Shown here piece by piece: positions 8,207-16,542 of a stretch of 64,000 bases of DNA. The notes beneath the pieces are model-generated. The model did not search any database. It was not told the DNA's origin and was given only the letters and a program-made list of their open reading frames with translations. The stretch lies in NCBI RefSeq assembly GCF_937960835.1, contig NZ_CALGPC010000002.1, forward strand, positions 186,001 to 250,000, written 5' to 3'. This DNA comes from an uncultured Ferrovibrio sp. GTDB lineage: Bacteria > Pseudomonadota > Alphaproteobacteria > Ferrovibrionales > Ferrovibrionaceae. How positions within the stretch are numbered: the stretch's first letter is position 1; every line of letters begins with the position of its first letter. The translations under genes and the position numbers were made by a program.

Positions 8207-9610
8207 TCACGCTCCGGCAGCATCGGCAAGGCGCGCCAGCGTTTCATCACGGCCAAGAACGGCAAGCACGTCGAAGATCGGCGGGGACACGGTCCGTCCC
8301 GTCAACGCGGCGCGCAGCGGCTGAGCGAGCTGGCCCAATTTGACCTGTTCGGTCTCGGCCAGATTGCGCACCACGGCTTCCGTGCTGGCGGCGGTCCATT
8401 CGTTGAGCGGCTGCAGCGCTTCGGACACTTTGCGCAGCCGTGCCTTGGCGGCATCGTCGAGATGCTTCTGCGCTGCCGCATCCGGCTGGATTGGCCGCGC
8501 GGCAAACAGGAACAGCACGGCCTCGGCCAGCTCATTCAGATCTTTCGCGCGCTCCTTCACGGCCGGAAGGATCGCCTTCAGCTTGGCCTGCTCGGCTTCG
8601 CTGGGCGCGCGGCCGGCATGCTTGGTGATGAAGGGCAGCGCGGCCTGCAGCAGCTCATCGTCCGGCGTGTTGCGGATATAGTGGCCGTTCAGGCTGTTGA
8701 GTTTGGCGAAATCGAAGCGGGCGGGCGAGCGGCCGACATGATCAAGGCCGAACCACTCGATGGCCTGCTCGGTGGAGATGATCTCGTCATCGCCATGGCT
8801 CCAGCCCAGCCGCAGCAGATAGTTGCGCATCGCCGCCGGCAGATAGCCCATATCGGCATAGGCCTCGGTGCCCAGCGCGCCATGGCGCTTCGACAGCTTG
8901 GCGCCATCAGGTCCATGAATCAGCGGGATATGCGCAAATTCAGGGACCTCGAAGCCGGCCGCGAGATAAAGCTGCGTCTGGCGCGCGGCGTTAGTCAGAT
9001 GATCGTCGCCACGGATCACATGCGTCACGCCCATATCGTGATCGTCGACCACGACCGAGAGATTGTAAGTCGGCGTGCCGTCCGAGCGCAGGATGATCAG
9101 GTCGTCGAGCTGCTCGTTCTGGAAGGTCACGTCGCCTTGAACGTGATCCTTGATCACGGTGACGCCCTCGCGCGGCGCCTTGAAGCGCACCACCGGCTTC
9201 ACGCCGGCCGGCGCGTCCTTGGGGTCGCGGTCGCGCCAGCGGCCGTCATAGCGCATCGGCTTGCCTTCGGCCTTGGCCTTGGCGCGCATCTCTTCCAGCT
9301 CTTCCGGCGTGCAATAGCAGTAATAGGCCTTGCCCTCGGCCAGCATCTTATGGGCCACCTCGGCATGGCGCTTCATGCGGGCGAACTGGAAGACCGGCTC
9401 GCCATCCCAGTCGATCCCCAGCCACTTCAGACCCTCGAAAATCTTGTCCACCGCATCCTGGGTGGAGCGTTCGCGGTCGGTATCTTCGATGCGCAGCAGG
9501 AAGGTGCCGCCGTGATGGCGTGCAAACAGCCAGTTGAACAACGCCGTGCGGGCACCACCGATATGCAGGTAGCCGGTCGGCGAAGGCGCGAAACGAGTAA
9601 CGACTTTCAT
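8207..9610 (-). CDS. gltX: glutamate--tRNA ligase
   Basis: This 467-residue class I aminoacyl-tRNA synthetase charges tRNA-Glu. The HIGH motif appears as APSPTGYLHIGGARTA near the N terminus and the KMSKS motif as GAKLSKRHGA near residue 240. The four-Cys zinc motif is not present in full, although YYCYCTPEE is. The ATG at 9610 is chosen over a TTG four codons upstream because the conserved MKVVTRFAPSPTG start matches the family. It lies downstream of lexA on the same strand, separated by a terminator and about 500 bases of non-coding DNA. Confidence 0.96.
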   Translation of the reverse strand: MKVVTRFAPSPTGYLHIGGARTALFNWLFARHHGGTFLLRIEDTDRERSTQDAVDKIFEGLKWLGIDWDGEPVFQFARMKRHAEVAHKMLAEGKAYYCYCTPEELEEMRAKAKAEGKPMRYDGRWRDRDPKDAPAGVKPVVRFKAPREGVTVIKDHVQGDVTFQNEQLDDLIILRSDGTPTYNLSVVVDDHDMGVTHVIRGDDHLTNAARQTQLYLAAGFEVPEFAHIPLIHGPDGAKLSKRHGALGTEAYADMGYLPAAMRNYLLRLGWSHGDDEIISTEQAIEWFGLDHVGRSPARFDFAKLNSLNGHYIRNTPDDELLQAALPFITKHAGRAPSEAEQAKLKAILPAVKERAKDLNELAEAVLFLFAARPIQPDAAAQKHLDDAAKARLRKVSEALQPLNEWTAASTEAVVRNLAETEQVKLGQLAQPLRAALTGRTVSPPIFDVLAVLGRDETLARLADAAGA

Positions 9611-10076
9611 GGCGGGATCCAAAAAACGATACAGGCGGCGGTTTTAGCACAGGTGGGGGGCAGGGCAAGCCAACTTCTCGATTTGTACCTGATGTTGGCG
9701 GTGGAAACGCCCGGCAAGGTATGCCGGATGGGGCGGGCAACAAAAACATGGTCCGCGAGGGCAAGGGCAGGGCGGCGGCCTGGGGCGAGCAGGCCGCCGC
9801 GTCCCCTTTTGGCCTCGATATTCCTGATTGTGTTTTTTAAGCAGCCGAAGGCCATCACGAAGATTGCCGTCATGCCGGTGCGCTATCGCGTCCCTGGGCG
9901 CGGGTTGTCATCGGCCGCTCGATCTATGGCGCAGCGCGCCGGAATGTGGCTTGATCGGAAGAGCGGCATGCGGGTCGTCACCATGGCAGAAATTTGCGGC
10001 CGCCGGCCCTGGAGGTGCTGCGCGGCCATGGCGCGCAGAATGAGGAAGCGACCGGCGCCGCTGAAGCAGGCAAACG
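9611..10076. other. intergenic region between lexA terminator and gltX
   Basis: I see no convincing gene here; short frames on both strands lack family resemblance. The one clear element is a perfect 11-base inverted repeat, GCGGCGGCCTG (9772-9782) and CAGGCCGCCGC (9790-9800), with TTTT at 9807-9810 on the + strand. The gltX promoter must lie in the left part of this stretch. Confidence 0.5.
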
Positions 10077-10103
10077 AAAAACGGGGCACGTTTCCGCGCC
10101 CCG
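10077..10103 (-). terminator. lexA intrinsic terminator
   Basis: Read on the minus strand, CGGGGCGCG and CGTGCCCCG (10103-10095 and 10090-10082) form a 9-base stem with one G-U pair and a GAAA tetraloop, followed at once by TTTTT. It lies 26 bases after the lexA stop: a textbook rho-independent terminator. Confidence 0.85.
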
Positions 10104-10128
10104 CATCGATCCCTGATTGGACGCTTGA

Positions 10129-10863
10129 TCAGTACCGGCGCAGCAGCCCAACGAGGCGGCCTTGCACCTTCACCCGGTCGGGGCCGAAGATGCGGGTTTC
10201 GTAGGCCGGGTTCGCGGCTTCCAGCGCCACCGAATTGCCCTTGCGGCGCAGACGCTTCAAGGTGACTTCCTGATCGTCGACCAGCGCGACCACGATGGCG
10301 CCGTTATCGGCATTGTCGCTGCGCTGAATGATGACCGTGTCACCGTCCATGATGCCGGCATCCACCATCGAATCGCCGGCGACTTCCAGAGCGTAGTGTT
10401 CGCCATTGCCAAGCAGGCCGATCGGCACGTCGATCTGCGTGCTCATGTCGCGCAGGGCCTCGATGGGCGTACCGGCGGCGATGCGGCCATAGAGGGGGAG
10501 GGTGACGATATCGCGGGCGTTATAGGGGCTGACCGTGACCGGGGTGCCCTGCATCGGCGCGTCGCCTTCCACGGCACGCGGCATCAGCCGGTTGCGCGGC
10601 GTAGGAGCGCGCAGATTGCCGGAGGCGCCGCCGCGGATGGGAACAGCCGAATCCGGCAGGCGCAGCACTTCCAGCGCGCGGGCGCGGTGGGCAAGCCGAC
10701 GGATGAAGCCGCGCTCTTCCAGGCCGGTCACCAGGCGATGGATGCCCGACTTGGACTTCAGCTTCATGGCCTCCTTCATCTCCTCGAAGGAGGGGGAGAC
10801 GCCGGTGGTTTCCAGCTTCTCGTGAATGTACATCAGCAGATCGTGCTGCTTACGGGTAAGCAT
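10129..10863 (-). CDS. lexA: LexA repressor
   Basis: This 244-residue protein is the SOS transcriptional repressor. The winged helix-turn-helix is at the N terminus (MLTRKQHDLLMYIHEKLETT, EEMKEAMKLKSKSGIHRLV). The self-cleavage site Ala-Gly is in GRIAAGTP (about 130-131), with the catalytic Ser in VAGDSMVDAG (about 165) and Lys in EVTLKRL (about 203). A linker of about 35 residues with many Pro/Arg is longer than in E. coli LexA. The ATG at 10863 matches the conserved MLTRKQ start. Its promoter overlaps a GTTC-N7-GTTC box, so it is autoregulated. Confidence 0.96.
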   Translation of the reverse strand: MLTRKQHDLLMYIHEKLETTGVSPSFEEMKEAMKLKSKSGIHRLVTGLEERGFIRRLAHRARALEVLRLPDSAVPIRGGASGNLRAPTPRNRLMPRAVEGDAPMQGTPVTVSPYNARDIVTLPLYGRIAAGTPIEALRDMSTQIDVPIGLLGNGEHYALEVAGDSMVDAGIMDGDTVIIQRSDNADNGAIVVALVDDQEVTLKRLRRKGNSVALEAANPAYETRIFGPDRVKVQGRLVGLLRRY

Positions 10864-10972
10864 GGTTAGCCTCCTCAATCAGGGACCGATGCCGCTGCTT
10901 TCCCTGAATGACCCGTCGAGAACAGGCGGACACGTGCCAGCAGCATCAGAACGAACACGAAACCCGCTGAAT

Positions 10973-11001
10973 GTTCTAATGAGGTTCTGCATTCGGGTCA
11001 A
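10973..11001 (-). promoter_or_regulatory. lexA promoter with overlapping SOS box
   Basis: On the minus strand TTGACC (11001-10996) and TAGAAC (10978-10973) are separated by exactly 17 bases. The alphaproteobacterial SOS box GTTC-N7-GTTC (10973-10976 and 10984-10987 on +) covers the -10 box and part of the spacer. LexA bound here would block its own transcription. The transcript would have about 100 bases of leader. Confidence 0.8.
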
Positions 11002-11052
11002 GTCTTTTTCCACAGGCTAGGTCAAATATGTAGTAAGGTGAACGAAACGGAC

Positions 11053-11231
11053 CTACCAGAGATAGGTTGCGCCGCCTAACAACGAGAATTGCATGCTAGC
11101 ATGTTCTCGGGGCGCGAACCGCCCTGGGAGCCTTTACCTGGACCCGGCGGGAGGGCGATGATGCCCCCAATAACAACGGGCGCAAAGCGCCCAGTCAGGC
11201 TGGACGAACCAGTCTGCAAGGGGAGGGGTAA
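11053..11231 (+). other. leader region of the chemoreceptor gene with several hairpins
   Basis: The stretch ahead of the chemoreceptor holds a 12-base palindrome CATGCTAGCATG (11092-11103), a GGGC/GCCC hairpin (11153-11166), a perfect GGGCGC-AAA-GCGCCC hairpin (11178-11192), and alternative CCAG/CTGG/CCAG pairings (11191-11213). No known riboswitch consensus is satisfied. The ribosome binding site is GGGGAGGGG just before ATG 11232. Confidence 0.4.
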
Positions 11232-13538
11232 ATGGGTATCCGGCAGAAGCTTTATCTGGCAGTCGGCGCCTTGGCGGCGCTGACGCTGATTTCCAATCTG
11301 GTTGGCGGTCTGTTTTTCAACCGGGTGCAGCACACCTATGCCGGCATCACCACCACGAACCTGCCGGCTGTCGTCGCCGCGCTGAACCTTTCATCCCTCA
11401 GCGCCGAGCTGACCGCCTGGGCGCCGGCGCTTGCTGCCGCTGACGACGATGCCACGCGCGAGAAAGCCGCAGCTGCGCTTGCGCAGAAGCAGGAGCGTCT
11501 GAAACAGACGCTGGAACTCGTGAAGGCATCCACCGATGCCGAGCAGGCCGGCCTGATCGAGGAGATCGAGAAGACGGTCGACTTCCTCGACTCCCGGATG
11601 AAGCTGATCGACCGCATCGTCACCGCCAAGTTGGGGTTCATCGCGCAGCAGAACGAGATCCAGCATCAGCTTGGTGAAGACTTCGCGGCCTTCCAGGCGC
11701 AGATGGGCCCGGCTTTGAATCGCGCAGTTCAGGCCCTGCGGCAGCAGGGAACCACAGACGACACCGCGGCGGCCGCCAATGCGCTGATTGCGGCCAATAA
11801 CGCCGTCAACCAGGCAGTGGGCGTCATCTCGGTTGCAGCGCAGGCAACGGTCGCGCCTGAGCTGGAGAATTTCTCCACACAGTTTGCACAACTGAACGCG
11901 GCGGTGCTGGAGGAACTGAGCAAGGCAGCCAAGCAATTCGAGATCAATGAACTGCAGGCGGTCACGTCGAAGCTGCTGAGCCACGGCACCGGAACGCAGA
12001 GCCTGTTCCAGGTGCGCCGCAGCACGCTGGGCCGCACGGCGATCATTGCGAATACGCTGGCGCAGGCGAGAGACGCCGCCACCGAACTTGCCAGCAAGGT
12101 GGAGGCTCTGGTGGCAGCGGCCAGCGCAGCGGCCGACGAGACCGCCGCCACCGCCGCCGATCAGACCACTACCGCGCAGATCGCAATGGTTGCGATCACC
12201 GTGCTCTGCCTCGGCATCGCGGCGGCGATTGCGTTCTTCTTCATCGGGCCGCAGATCACGGCGCCGATCCTCCGCCTGACTGCAGCGATGCGGCGGCTGG
12301 CGGAGCGCGACTGGTCGGTCGACCTCTCCGACGCCAAGCGCCAAGACGAAATCGGCGCCATGGCGGCAGCGGTCGAAGTCTTCAAGACCAGCGGCCAGGA
12401 GAACGAGCGGCTGCAGCAGGAAGTGGAGGCCAGCCGCGAAGCCTTCGAGAGCGAGCGGAAGGCGCAGGAAAAGCTGATCGAAGATGCCATCGGCCAGATC
12501 GTCAATGCCGCGACCGCAGGCGATCTGTCGCGCCGCATCGATGCCGACAGGCTGCAGGGGGTGATGCATACGCTCGGCGTGGGCGTCAACGAACTGCTGG
12601 CGACGGTGGATAAGGCGCTGGGCGATCTGGGCGCGATGCTGAATGCGCTGGCCCACGGCGATCTGACGCATCGCATTTCGGAGGGCCATCGCGGCGTCTT
12701 CGCCCGTCTGGCCAGCGATGCAAACAGCCTGGCCGAAAAACTGGCCGAGATTGTCGGCAGCTTTGCAGCCGCCTCGGCTACCGTGCGCGATGCCGCGGCG
12801 GAGATTTCCGGCGGCAGCCGGGATCTGGCACAGCGCACCGAAAGCCAGACAGCCAGCCTGCAGCGCACGGCGGCCTCGATGGAAGAGATTACCGCCACCG
12901 TGCGGCATACGGCCGACAATGCCCGCCAGGCGAACCTGCTGGCGAGTTCGGCGCGCGAGGCCGCCCTGCGCGGTGGCGCAGTGGTGGAGAACACCGTCAA
13001 CGCGATGGGCCAGATCGAAGAGGGCGCGCGCAAGATCGTCGATATTGTCAGCCTGATCGACGAGATCGCCTTCCAGACCAACCTGCTGGCGCTGAACGCT
13101 TCCGTCGAAGCGGCGCGGGCAGGCGAGGCAGGCAAGGGCTTTGCCGTGGTGGCGCAGGAGGTGCGCGCGCTGGCGCAGCGTTCGGCCGATGCCTCGAAGG
13201 ACATCAAGACTCTGATTGCTGCGTCGAATGCTCAGGTGCGTGATGGCGCCAAGCTAGTGAACGAAACCGGCCGCAGCTTGACCGAGATCGTCGACGCCGT
13301 GAAAAGCGTGGCCGCGATCATCGAGGAGATTTCGATTGCCAGCCAGGAGCAGGCGTCAGGTCTGGACGAGATCAACGACGCTGTGGCGCAGATGGACGAA
13401 ATGACCCAGCACAACAGCGCACTGGTGGAAGAGACGACCGCCTCGGCCCAGGCGCTGGCCGATCAGGCCCGCGAACTGGCGGCCTCGATCACCTTCTTCA
13501 AGCTGGATCAGGAACCGGTTCGCAGCGCCGCGGAATAG
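11232..13538 (+). CDS. methyl-accepting chemotaxis protein
   Basis: This 768-residue transmembrane chemoreceptor has TM1 at about 8-30, a helical periplasmic sensor to about 313, and TM2 at about 315-337 (IAMVAITVLCLGIAAAIAFF). A HAMP region follows (DEIGAMAAAVEVFK), and a second HAMP-like stretch precedes the long cytoplasmic coiled coil. The signalling tip is intact: DEIAFQTNLLALNASVEAAR then AGKGFAVVAQEVRALAQRSA. The ligand is unknown. It is a single gene with no chemotaxis neighbours. Its 3' end overlaps the convergent macro-domain gene by 31 bases. Confidence 0.95.
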   Translation: MGIRQKLYLAVGALAALTLISNLVGGLFFNRVQHTYAGITTTNLPAVVAALNLSSLSAELTAWAPALAAADDDATREKAAAALAQKQERLKQTLELVKASTDAEQAGLIEEIEKTVDFLDSRMKLIDRIVTAKLGFIAQQNEIQHQLGEDFAAFQAQMGPALNRAVQALRQQGTTDDTAAAANALIAANNAVNQAVGVISVAAQATVAPELENFSTQFAQLNAAVLEELSKAAKQFEINELQAVTSKLLSHGTGTQSLFQVRRSTLGRTAIIANTLAQARDAATELASKVEALVAAASAAADETAATAADQTTTAQIAMVAITVLCLGIAAAIAFFFIGPQITAPILRLTAAMRRLAERDWSVDLSDAKRQDEIGAMAAAVEVFKTSGQENERLQQEVEASREAFESERKAQEKLIEDAIGQIVNAATAGDLSRRIDADRLQGVMHTLGVGVNELLATVDKALGDLGAMLNALAHGDLTHRISEGHRGVFARLASDANSLAEKLAEIVGSFAAASATVRDAAAEISGGSRDLAQRTESQTASLQRTAASMEEITATVRHTADNARQANLLASSAREAALRGGAVVENTVNAMGQIEEGARKIVDIVSLIDEIAFQTNLLALNASVEAARAGEAGKGFAVVAQEVRALAQRSADASKDIKTLIAASNAQVRDGAKLVNETGRSLTEIVDAVKSVAAIIEEISIASQEQASGLDEINDAVAQMDEMTQHNSALVEETTASAQALADQARELAASITFFKLDQEPVRSAAE

Positions 13539-14023
13539 GCCGCGGCGGCCTGGTCCGAGAAGCAGACGAAGTAGACGATCTCGGGCAGGGCTTCGGCCTC
13601 CAGCCAGGCTTGCACCTCGCGGACGGCAATCGCGGTCGCAGCGTCCAGCGGGTAGCCATAGACGCCGGTTGAGATCGCCGGAAAGGCGATGGTCGCCAAG
13701 CCATGCTGTCGCGCGAGATGGAGGCTGTTGCGGTAACAGCTCGCCAGCAGCTCCGGCTCGCGATTGCCGCCGCCGCGCCAGACCGGTCCCACTGTGTGGA
13801 TGACATGCCGTGCGGGCAGGCGATAGCCCTTGGTGATCTTGGCCTCGCCGGTGGGACAGCCGCCGAGGGTGCGGCATTCCGCCAATAACTCCGGACCGGC
13901 CGCGCGATGGATCGCGCCGTCGACACCGCCGCCGCCGAGCAGGCTTTCATTGGCGGCGTTGACGATCACATCCACCGCCAGCTTGGTGATATCGCCAATT
14001 TCGATCTTGATACGCTGCATCAT
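13508..14023 (-). CDS. macro-domain protein (O-acetyl-ADP-ribose deacetylase-like)
   Basis: This is a stand-alone macro domain of about 172 residues, similar to YmdB. VDVIVNAANESLLGGGGVDG holds the Asn and the glycine-rich loop that bind ADP-ribose; GCPTGEAKITKGYRLPAR and AFPAISTGVYGYPLDAA are the other conserved loops. Such enzymes hydrolyse O-acetyl-ADP-ribose or remove ADP-ribose from proteins or nucleic acids. The start at ATG 14023 (or the adjacent 14020) is chosen because earlier codons are outside the domain. It converges on and overlaps the chemoreceptor gene. Confidence 0.92.
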   Translation of the reverse strand: MMQRIKIEIGDITKLAVDVIVNAANESLLGGGGVDGAIHRAAGPELLAECRTLGGCPTGEAKITKGYRLPARHVIHTVGPVWRGGGNREPELLASCYRNSLHLARQHGLATIAFPAISTGVYGYPLDAATAIAVREVQAWLEAEALPEIVYFVCFSDQAAAAYSAALRTGS

Positions 14024-14157
14024 AATCAAAATTCTAGCATTCAAGGCGACTCGCGTGAGGGCTTCCGCGCCCCGCGTTTTACGTTTCGCTAACCATAACA
14101 AAACCACAATCCACGCAAGATCTTAGACAAGCGGCTTGCTGCCGTCAGAGTGTTCGT

Positions 14158-14170
14158 TTAACCGGGTTAA
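14158..14170. promoter_or_regulatory. TTAACC-G-GGTTAA palindrome before yibQ-like gene
   Basis: A 13-base perfect dyad lies directly upstream of the ATG at 14172, where a bound protein would block initiation. A related TTAACC/GGTTAA pair with a 7-base spacer lies upstream of pdhA (43139-43159). The binding protein is unknown. Confidence 0.3.
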
Positions 14171-14171
14171 G

Positions 14172-15611
14172 ATGAGCGAGCCCGCTATACCGCCGAAATT
14201 GAATCTCAGGCCGCGTAATGCGCCTCGTCCTGCGACGGCGCAGAGTGCCGCCAGCGCGTATGGTGCGGTGCAGGCTCAGGCGGCACCGGCCCAGCGCATC
14301 CAGCCGCCCCCGCAGACTCAGCCGACGCCACCGTCTCAGCCGATGCCACCGTCTCAGCCGCGTGGTTTTCTGGCGGCCAACTGGCCGCTGATGGCTGCGG
14401 CCACGGCCTTGCTGGCAGGCGGCATCGTGATGGGAATGGCGGTCGGCAGCTCATCGCCGACGCCGGCCGTGGCCGTTGCTGCTGTCGCGCCCTTGCCGCA
14501 AGCCGCGCCGCAGCCGCCGCAAAATTCAATCCAGCAGAATCCGGTTCAGCAAAGTGCCGCGCTCGCTGCGGCGGTCCCGGCCGCGCCGGAAGCAGATCAG
14601 GGATGGCGGCCCGTCACGCCTGCGACGTTGCAGCCGATGCTTGCGCCAGTGCCGGCACCTGCACCTGCACCAGCGCCTGTCATGACGGCTCCGGCCATGG
14701 CGCCCGAGCCGGAACCGGTTCCGGCAGAAAAGGTTGAGGCGAAATCCGAGCCGCCGTCGCCTCCGCCCCTCGAGGCAGCGAAACCAGCGGCTCCAGTCGA
14801 GCCTGTTCAAGCCGCTCCCGTTCAGCTTGCTGCCGCGCCCGTCGCACCGCCTTCCCTGGAGGCGGCGACGTCCGGCAAATCCGCGCCGGCATGGCGCGCC
14901 CGCGCTGTCGCTCCGCCCGCAGGCGCGAAGCCGCCCTTCGTTGCCATCATCATCGACGATGCGGGGCTGGACCGGAAGAACACGGCGCGCGCCATCAAGA
15001 TGGCGGGGCCTCTGACCATTTCTTTCATGTCCTACGCCCATGAACTGGCCGAGCAGAGCGCGGCGGCCCGTGCGGCCGGCCATGAAGTGATGCTGCATCT
15101 GCCGATGGAGCCGCTGGACGCCAAGCGGAACAACCCGGGCCCCAACGCGCTGTGGCTCAATCTGGACGAAGCCGAGCTGAAGCGCCGTCTGCAGTGGAAT
15201 CTGGATCGCTTCGACAGCTATGTCGGCATCAACAACCATATGGGCAGCCGCTTCACCGCCGATGCGCCGCGCATGACGTTGGTGATGGAAGAGGTCAGCC
15301 GCCGGCAGATCTTCTGGCTCGACAGCCTGTCCGGTCCGAAATCGGTCGGCAGTGCTATCGCTCGCAAGGCTGGTGTCGATACCGCGGAGCGCGATCTGTT
15401 TCTCGATGACGAACGCTCGCCCGGCATTCAGCACGAGCTTGCGGCGATGGAGCGCATTGCGCGTGCGCGCGGCGACGTGATCGCCATCGGGCATCCGCAT
15501 ACCTCGACCCTGGATGCGCTGGAGAAGTGGATCGCGGGTGCCAAAGAGAAGGGCTTCAGCCTCGTGCCGGTCAGCACCGTTCTGCTGCGGCGCCAGCAGC
15601 AGGAACGCTGA
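14172..15611 (+). CDS. divergent polysaccharide deacetylase (YibQ family)
   Basis: This 479-residue protein has a Pro/Ala-rich N terminus, one membrane segment (about residues 70-90, WPLMAAATALLAGGIVMGMA), a long Pro/Ala linker, and a C-terminal YibQ/DUF610 divergent polysaccharide deacetylase domain. The domain starts PFVAIIIDDAGLDRKNT and contains EVMLHLPMEP, GINNHMGSRFTAD and AIGHPHTSTLDAL, with the metal-binding Asp and His residues of the NodB-like fold. It should act in the periplasm, probably on the cell envelope. ATG 14172 is chosen because it follows directly on a dyad and matches the start of the coding composition. Confidence 0.85.
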   Translation: MSEPAIPPKLNLRPRNAPRPATAQSAASAYGAVQAQAAPAQRIQPPPQTQPTPPSQPMPPSQPRGFLAANWPLMAAATALLAGGIVMGMAVGSSSPTPAVAVAAVAPLPQAAPQPPQNSIQQNPVQQSAALAAAVPAAPEADQGWRPVTPATLQPMLAPVPAPAPAPAPVMTAPAMAPEPEPVPAEKVEAKSEPPSPPPLEAAKPAAPVEPVQAAPVQLAAAPVAPPSLEAATSGKSAPAWRARAVAPPAGAKPPFVAIIIDDAGLDRKNTARAIKMAGPLTISFMSYAHELAEQSAAARAAGHEVMLHLPMEPLDAKRNNPGPNALWLNLDEAELKRRLQWNLDRFDSYVGINNHMGSRFTADAPRMTLVMEEVSRRQIFWLDSLSGPKSVGSAIARKAGVDTAERDLFLDDERSPGIQHELAAMERIARARGDVIAIGHPHTSTLDALEKWIAGAKEKGFSLVPVSTVLLRRQQQER

Positions 15612-15696
15612 TCGATCCGTTGCAGCAATCCAATGCCGCCAACAATGCCAGGCCGGGTGCGGCAGACAGCGGTTGGCGATTTTGGCTGCCCAGATG

Positions 15697-15713
15697 CCAC
15701 GCCTCAGGCGTGG
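15697..15713 (+). terminator. hairpin downstream of yibQ-like gene
   Basis: CCACGCC-TCA-GGCGTGG is a perfect 7-base stem 86 bases after the stop of the deacetylase gene. No T-run follows, so terminator function is uncertain. Confidence 0.35.
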
Positions 15714-15718
15714 TATCC

Positions 15719-15750
15719 ACGAGTTCATTATTACACGAGTTCATTATTGT
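15719..15750. repeat. 16-base tandem duplication
   Basis: Two copies of ACGAGTTCATTATT plus two bases lie head to tail (15719-15734 and 15735-15750), matching at 14 of 16 positions. It sits in the gap between the deacetylase and glycosylase genes, which converge. Confidence 0.6.
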
Positions 15751-15786
15751 AAGCCGGGTTGACGCAGTCTTTAGATGAGGAGAGGC

Positions 15787-16512
15787 CTAATCTTCCTCGC
15801 CGCCCATCATGTGCTTGAGCGTCTCGGCATCGTAATTCTCGCCAATGGACATGGCGCAGATGCGCGAGATATGCACCAGCGGCAGGCCGCTTTCCTTCGC
15901 CCAGATGTTGAACTGGTTCTGGATCTTCTGAAGGTCACGTTTTGATGTCGGGTTCTCGGCGATATCCACCCCGGCATCCCGCAGGCAGAGGATGACATCG
16001 CGCGAGGCGATCCAGCTATCGCGGCCGAGGAAGCGGATCAGATACTGCCCGGTATGGCCGCCGAGGCGGCTGCCGCGCTTGGCCAGCAGATCGAGCAGGC
16101 CGACCTGGTCATCAGCAGGCCAGCTGGCGAGGAACTTGCCGAAGCTTCCATGTTCGGCGGCGATATCCAGGACGAACTGCGCATTGGCGCGCACGCTGCG
16201 GATCTTTTGCGGGTTGCGTACAATGCGCTTGTCGCTGGCCAGCTTCTCCCAGAACTCGTCAGGCTTGTGCAGCAGCTTGCGTGGTTCAAACTTCAGGAAA
16301 GCGGCCTCGAAGCCATCCCACTTGTTCTCGATCACGCTCCACACGAAACCAGCCGAGAAGATGCGCTTGGCCATCTCCGACAGCACCCGGTCGTCGGTCA
16401 GCCTGGCGAGTTTCTTGTTGTCCGGCTTTGGCGGCAGCAGCTTCCTGAGGGCCGCTTCGCCACCTTTACGCTTCGCCGCTCGGGCGTAGATGGTTTTGAA
16501 GCTGCTGGCCAT
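15787..16512 (-). CDS. DNA-3-methyladenine glycosylase I-like protein
   Basis: This 241-residue helical protein resembles the group annotated as DNA-3-methyladenine glycosylase I in alphaproteobacteria: RIFSAGFVWSVIENKWDGFE near residue 50 and HTGQYLIRFLGRDSWIASRD near 155 (helix-hairpin-helix-like, with Asp). Classical Tag is shorter (about 190 residues) and has a Cys/His zinc clasp, which I do not see. It would excise alkylated bases. It lies 30 bases downstream of trpE on the same strand and is probably cotranscribed with it. Confidence 0.7.
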   Translation of the reverse strand: MASSFKTIYARAAKRKGGEAALRKLLPPKPDNKKLARLTDDRVLSEMAKRIFSAGFVWSVIENKWDGFEAAFLKFEPRKLLHKPDEFWEKLASDKRIVRNPQKIRSVRANAQFVLDIAAEHGSFGKFLASWPADDQVGLLDLLAKRGSRLGGHTGQYLIRFLGRDSWIASRDVILCLRDAGVDIAENPTSKRDLQKIQNQFNIWAKESGLPLVHISRICAMSIGENYDAETLKHMMGGEED

Positions 16513-16542
16513 GGCTCGTGACCTCTGGTTAATGGCCTCCGG

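Noticed and set aside
9611..10076. comEC remnant between lexA and gltX
   Set aside because: No ComEC motif could be read in any frame; position alone is not evidence.
8462..10204. 580-codon open frame on + opposite gltX
   Set aside because: Antisense shadow of gltX and non-coding DNA in high-GC sequence; composition is Arg/Gln/His-rich and lacks any domain.
11178..11213. c-di-GMP-I riboswitch before the chemoreceptor
   Set aside because: The GGGCGCAAAGC part recalls the second stem, but the conserved CACGCACAGGGC segment and GAAA tetraloop stem are missing.
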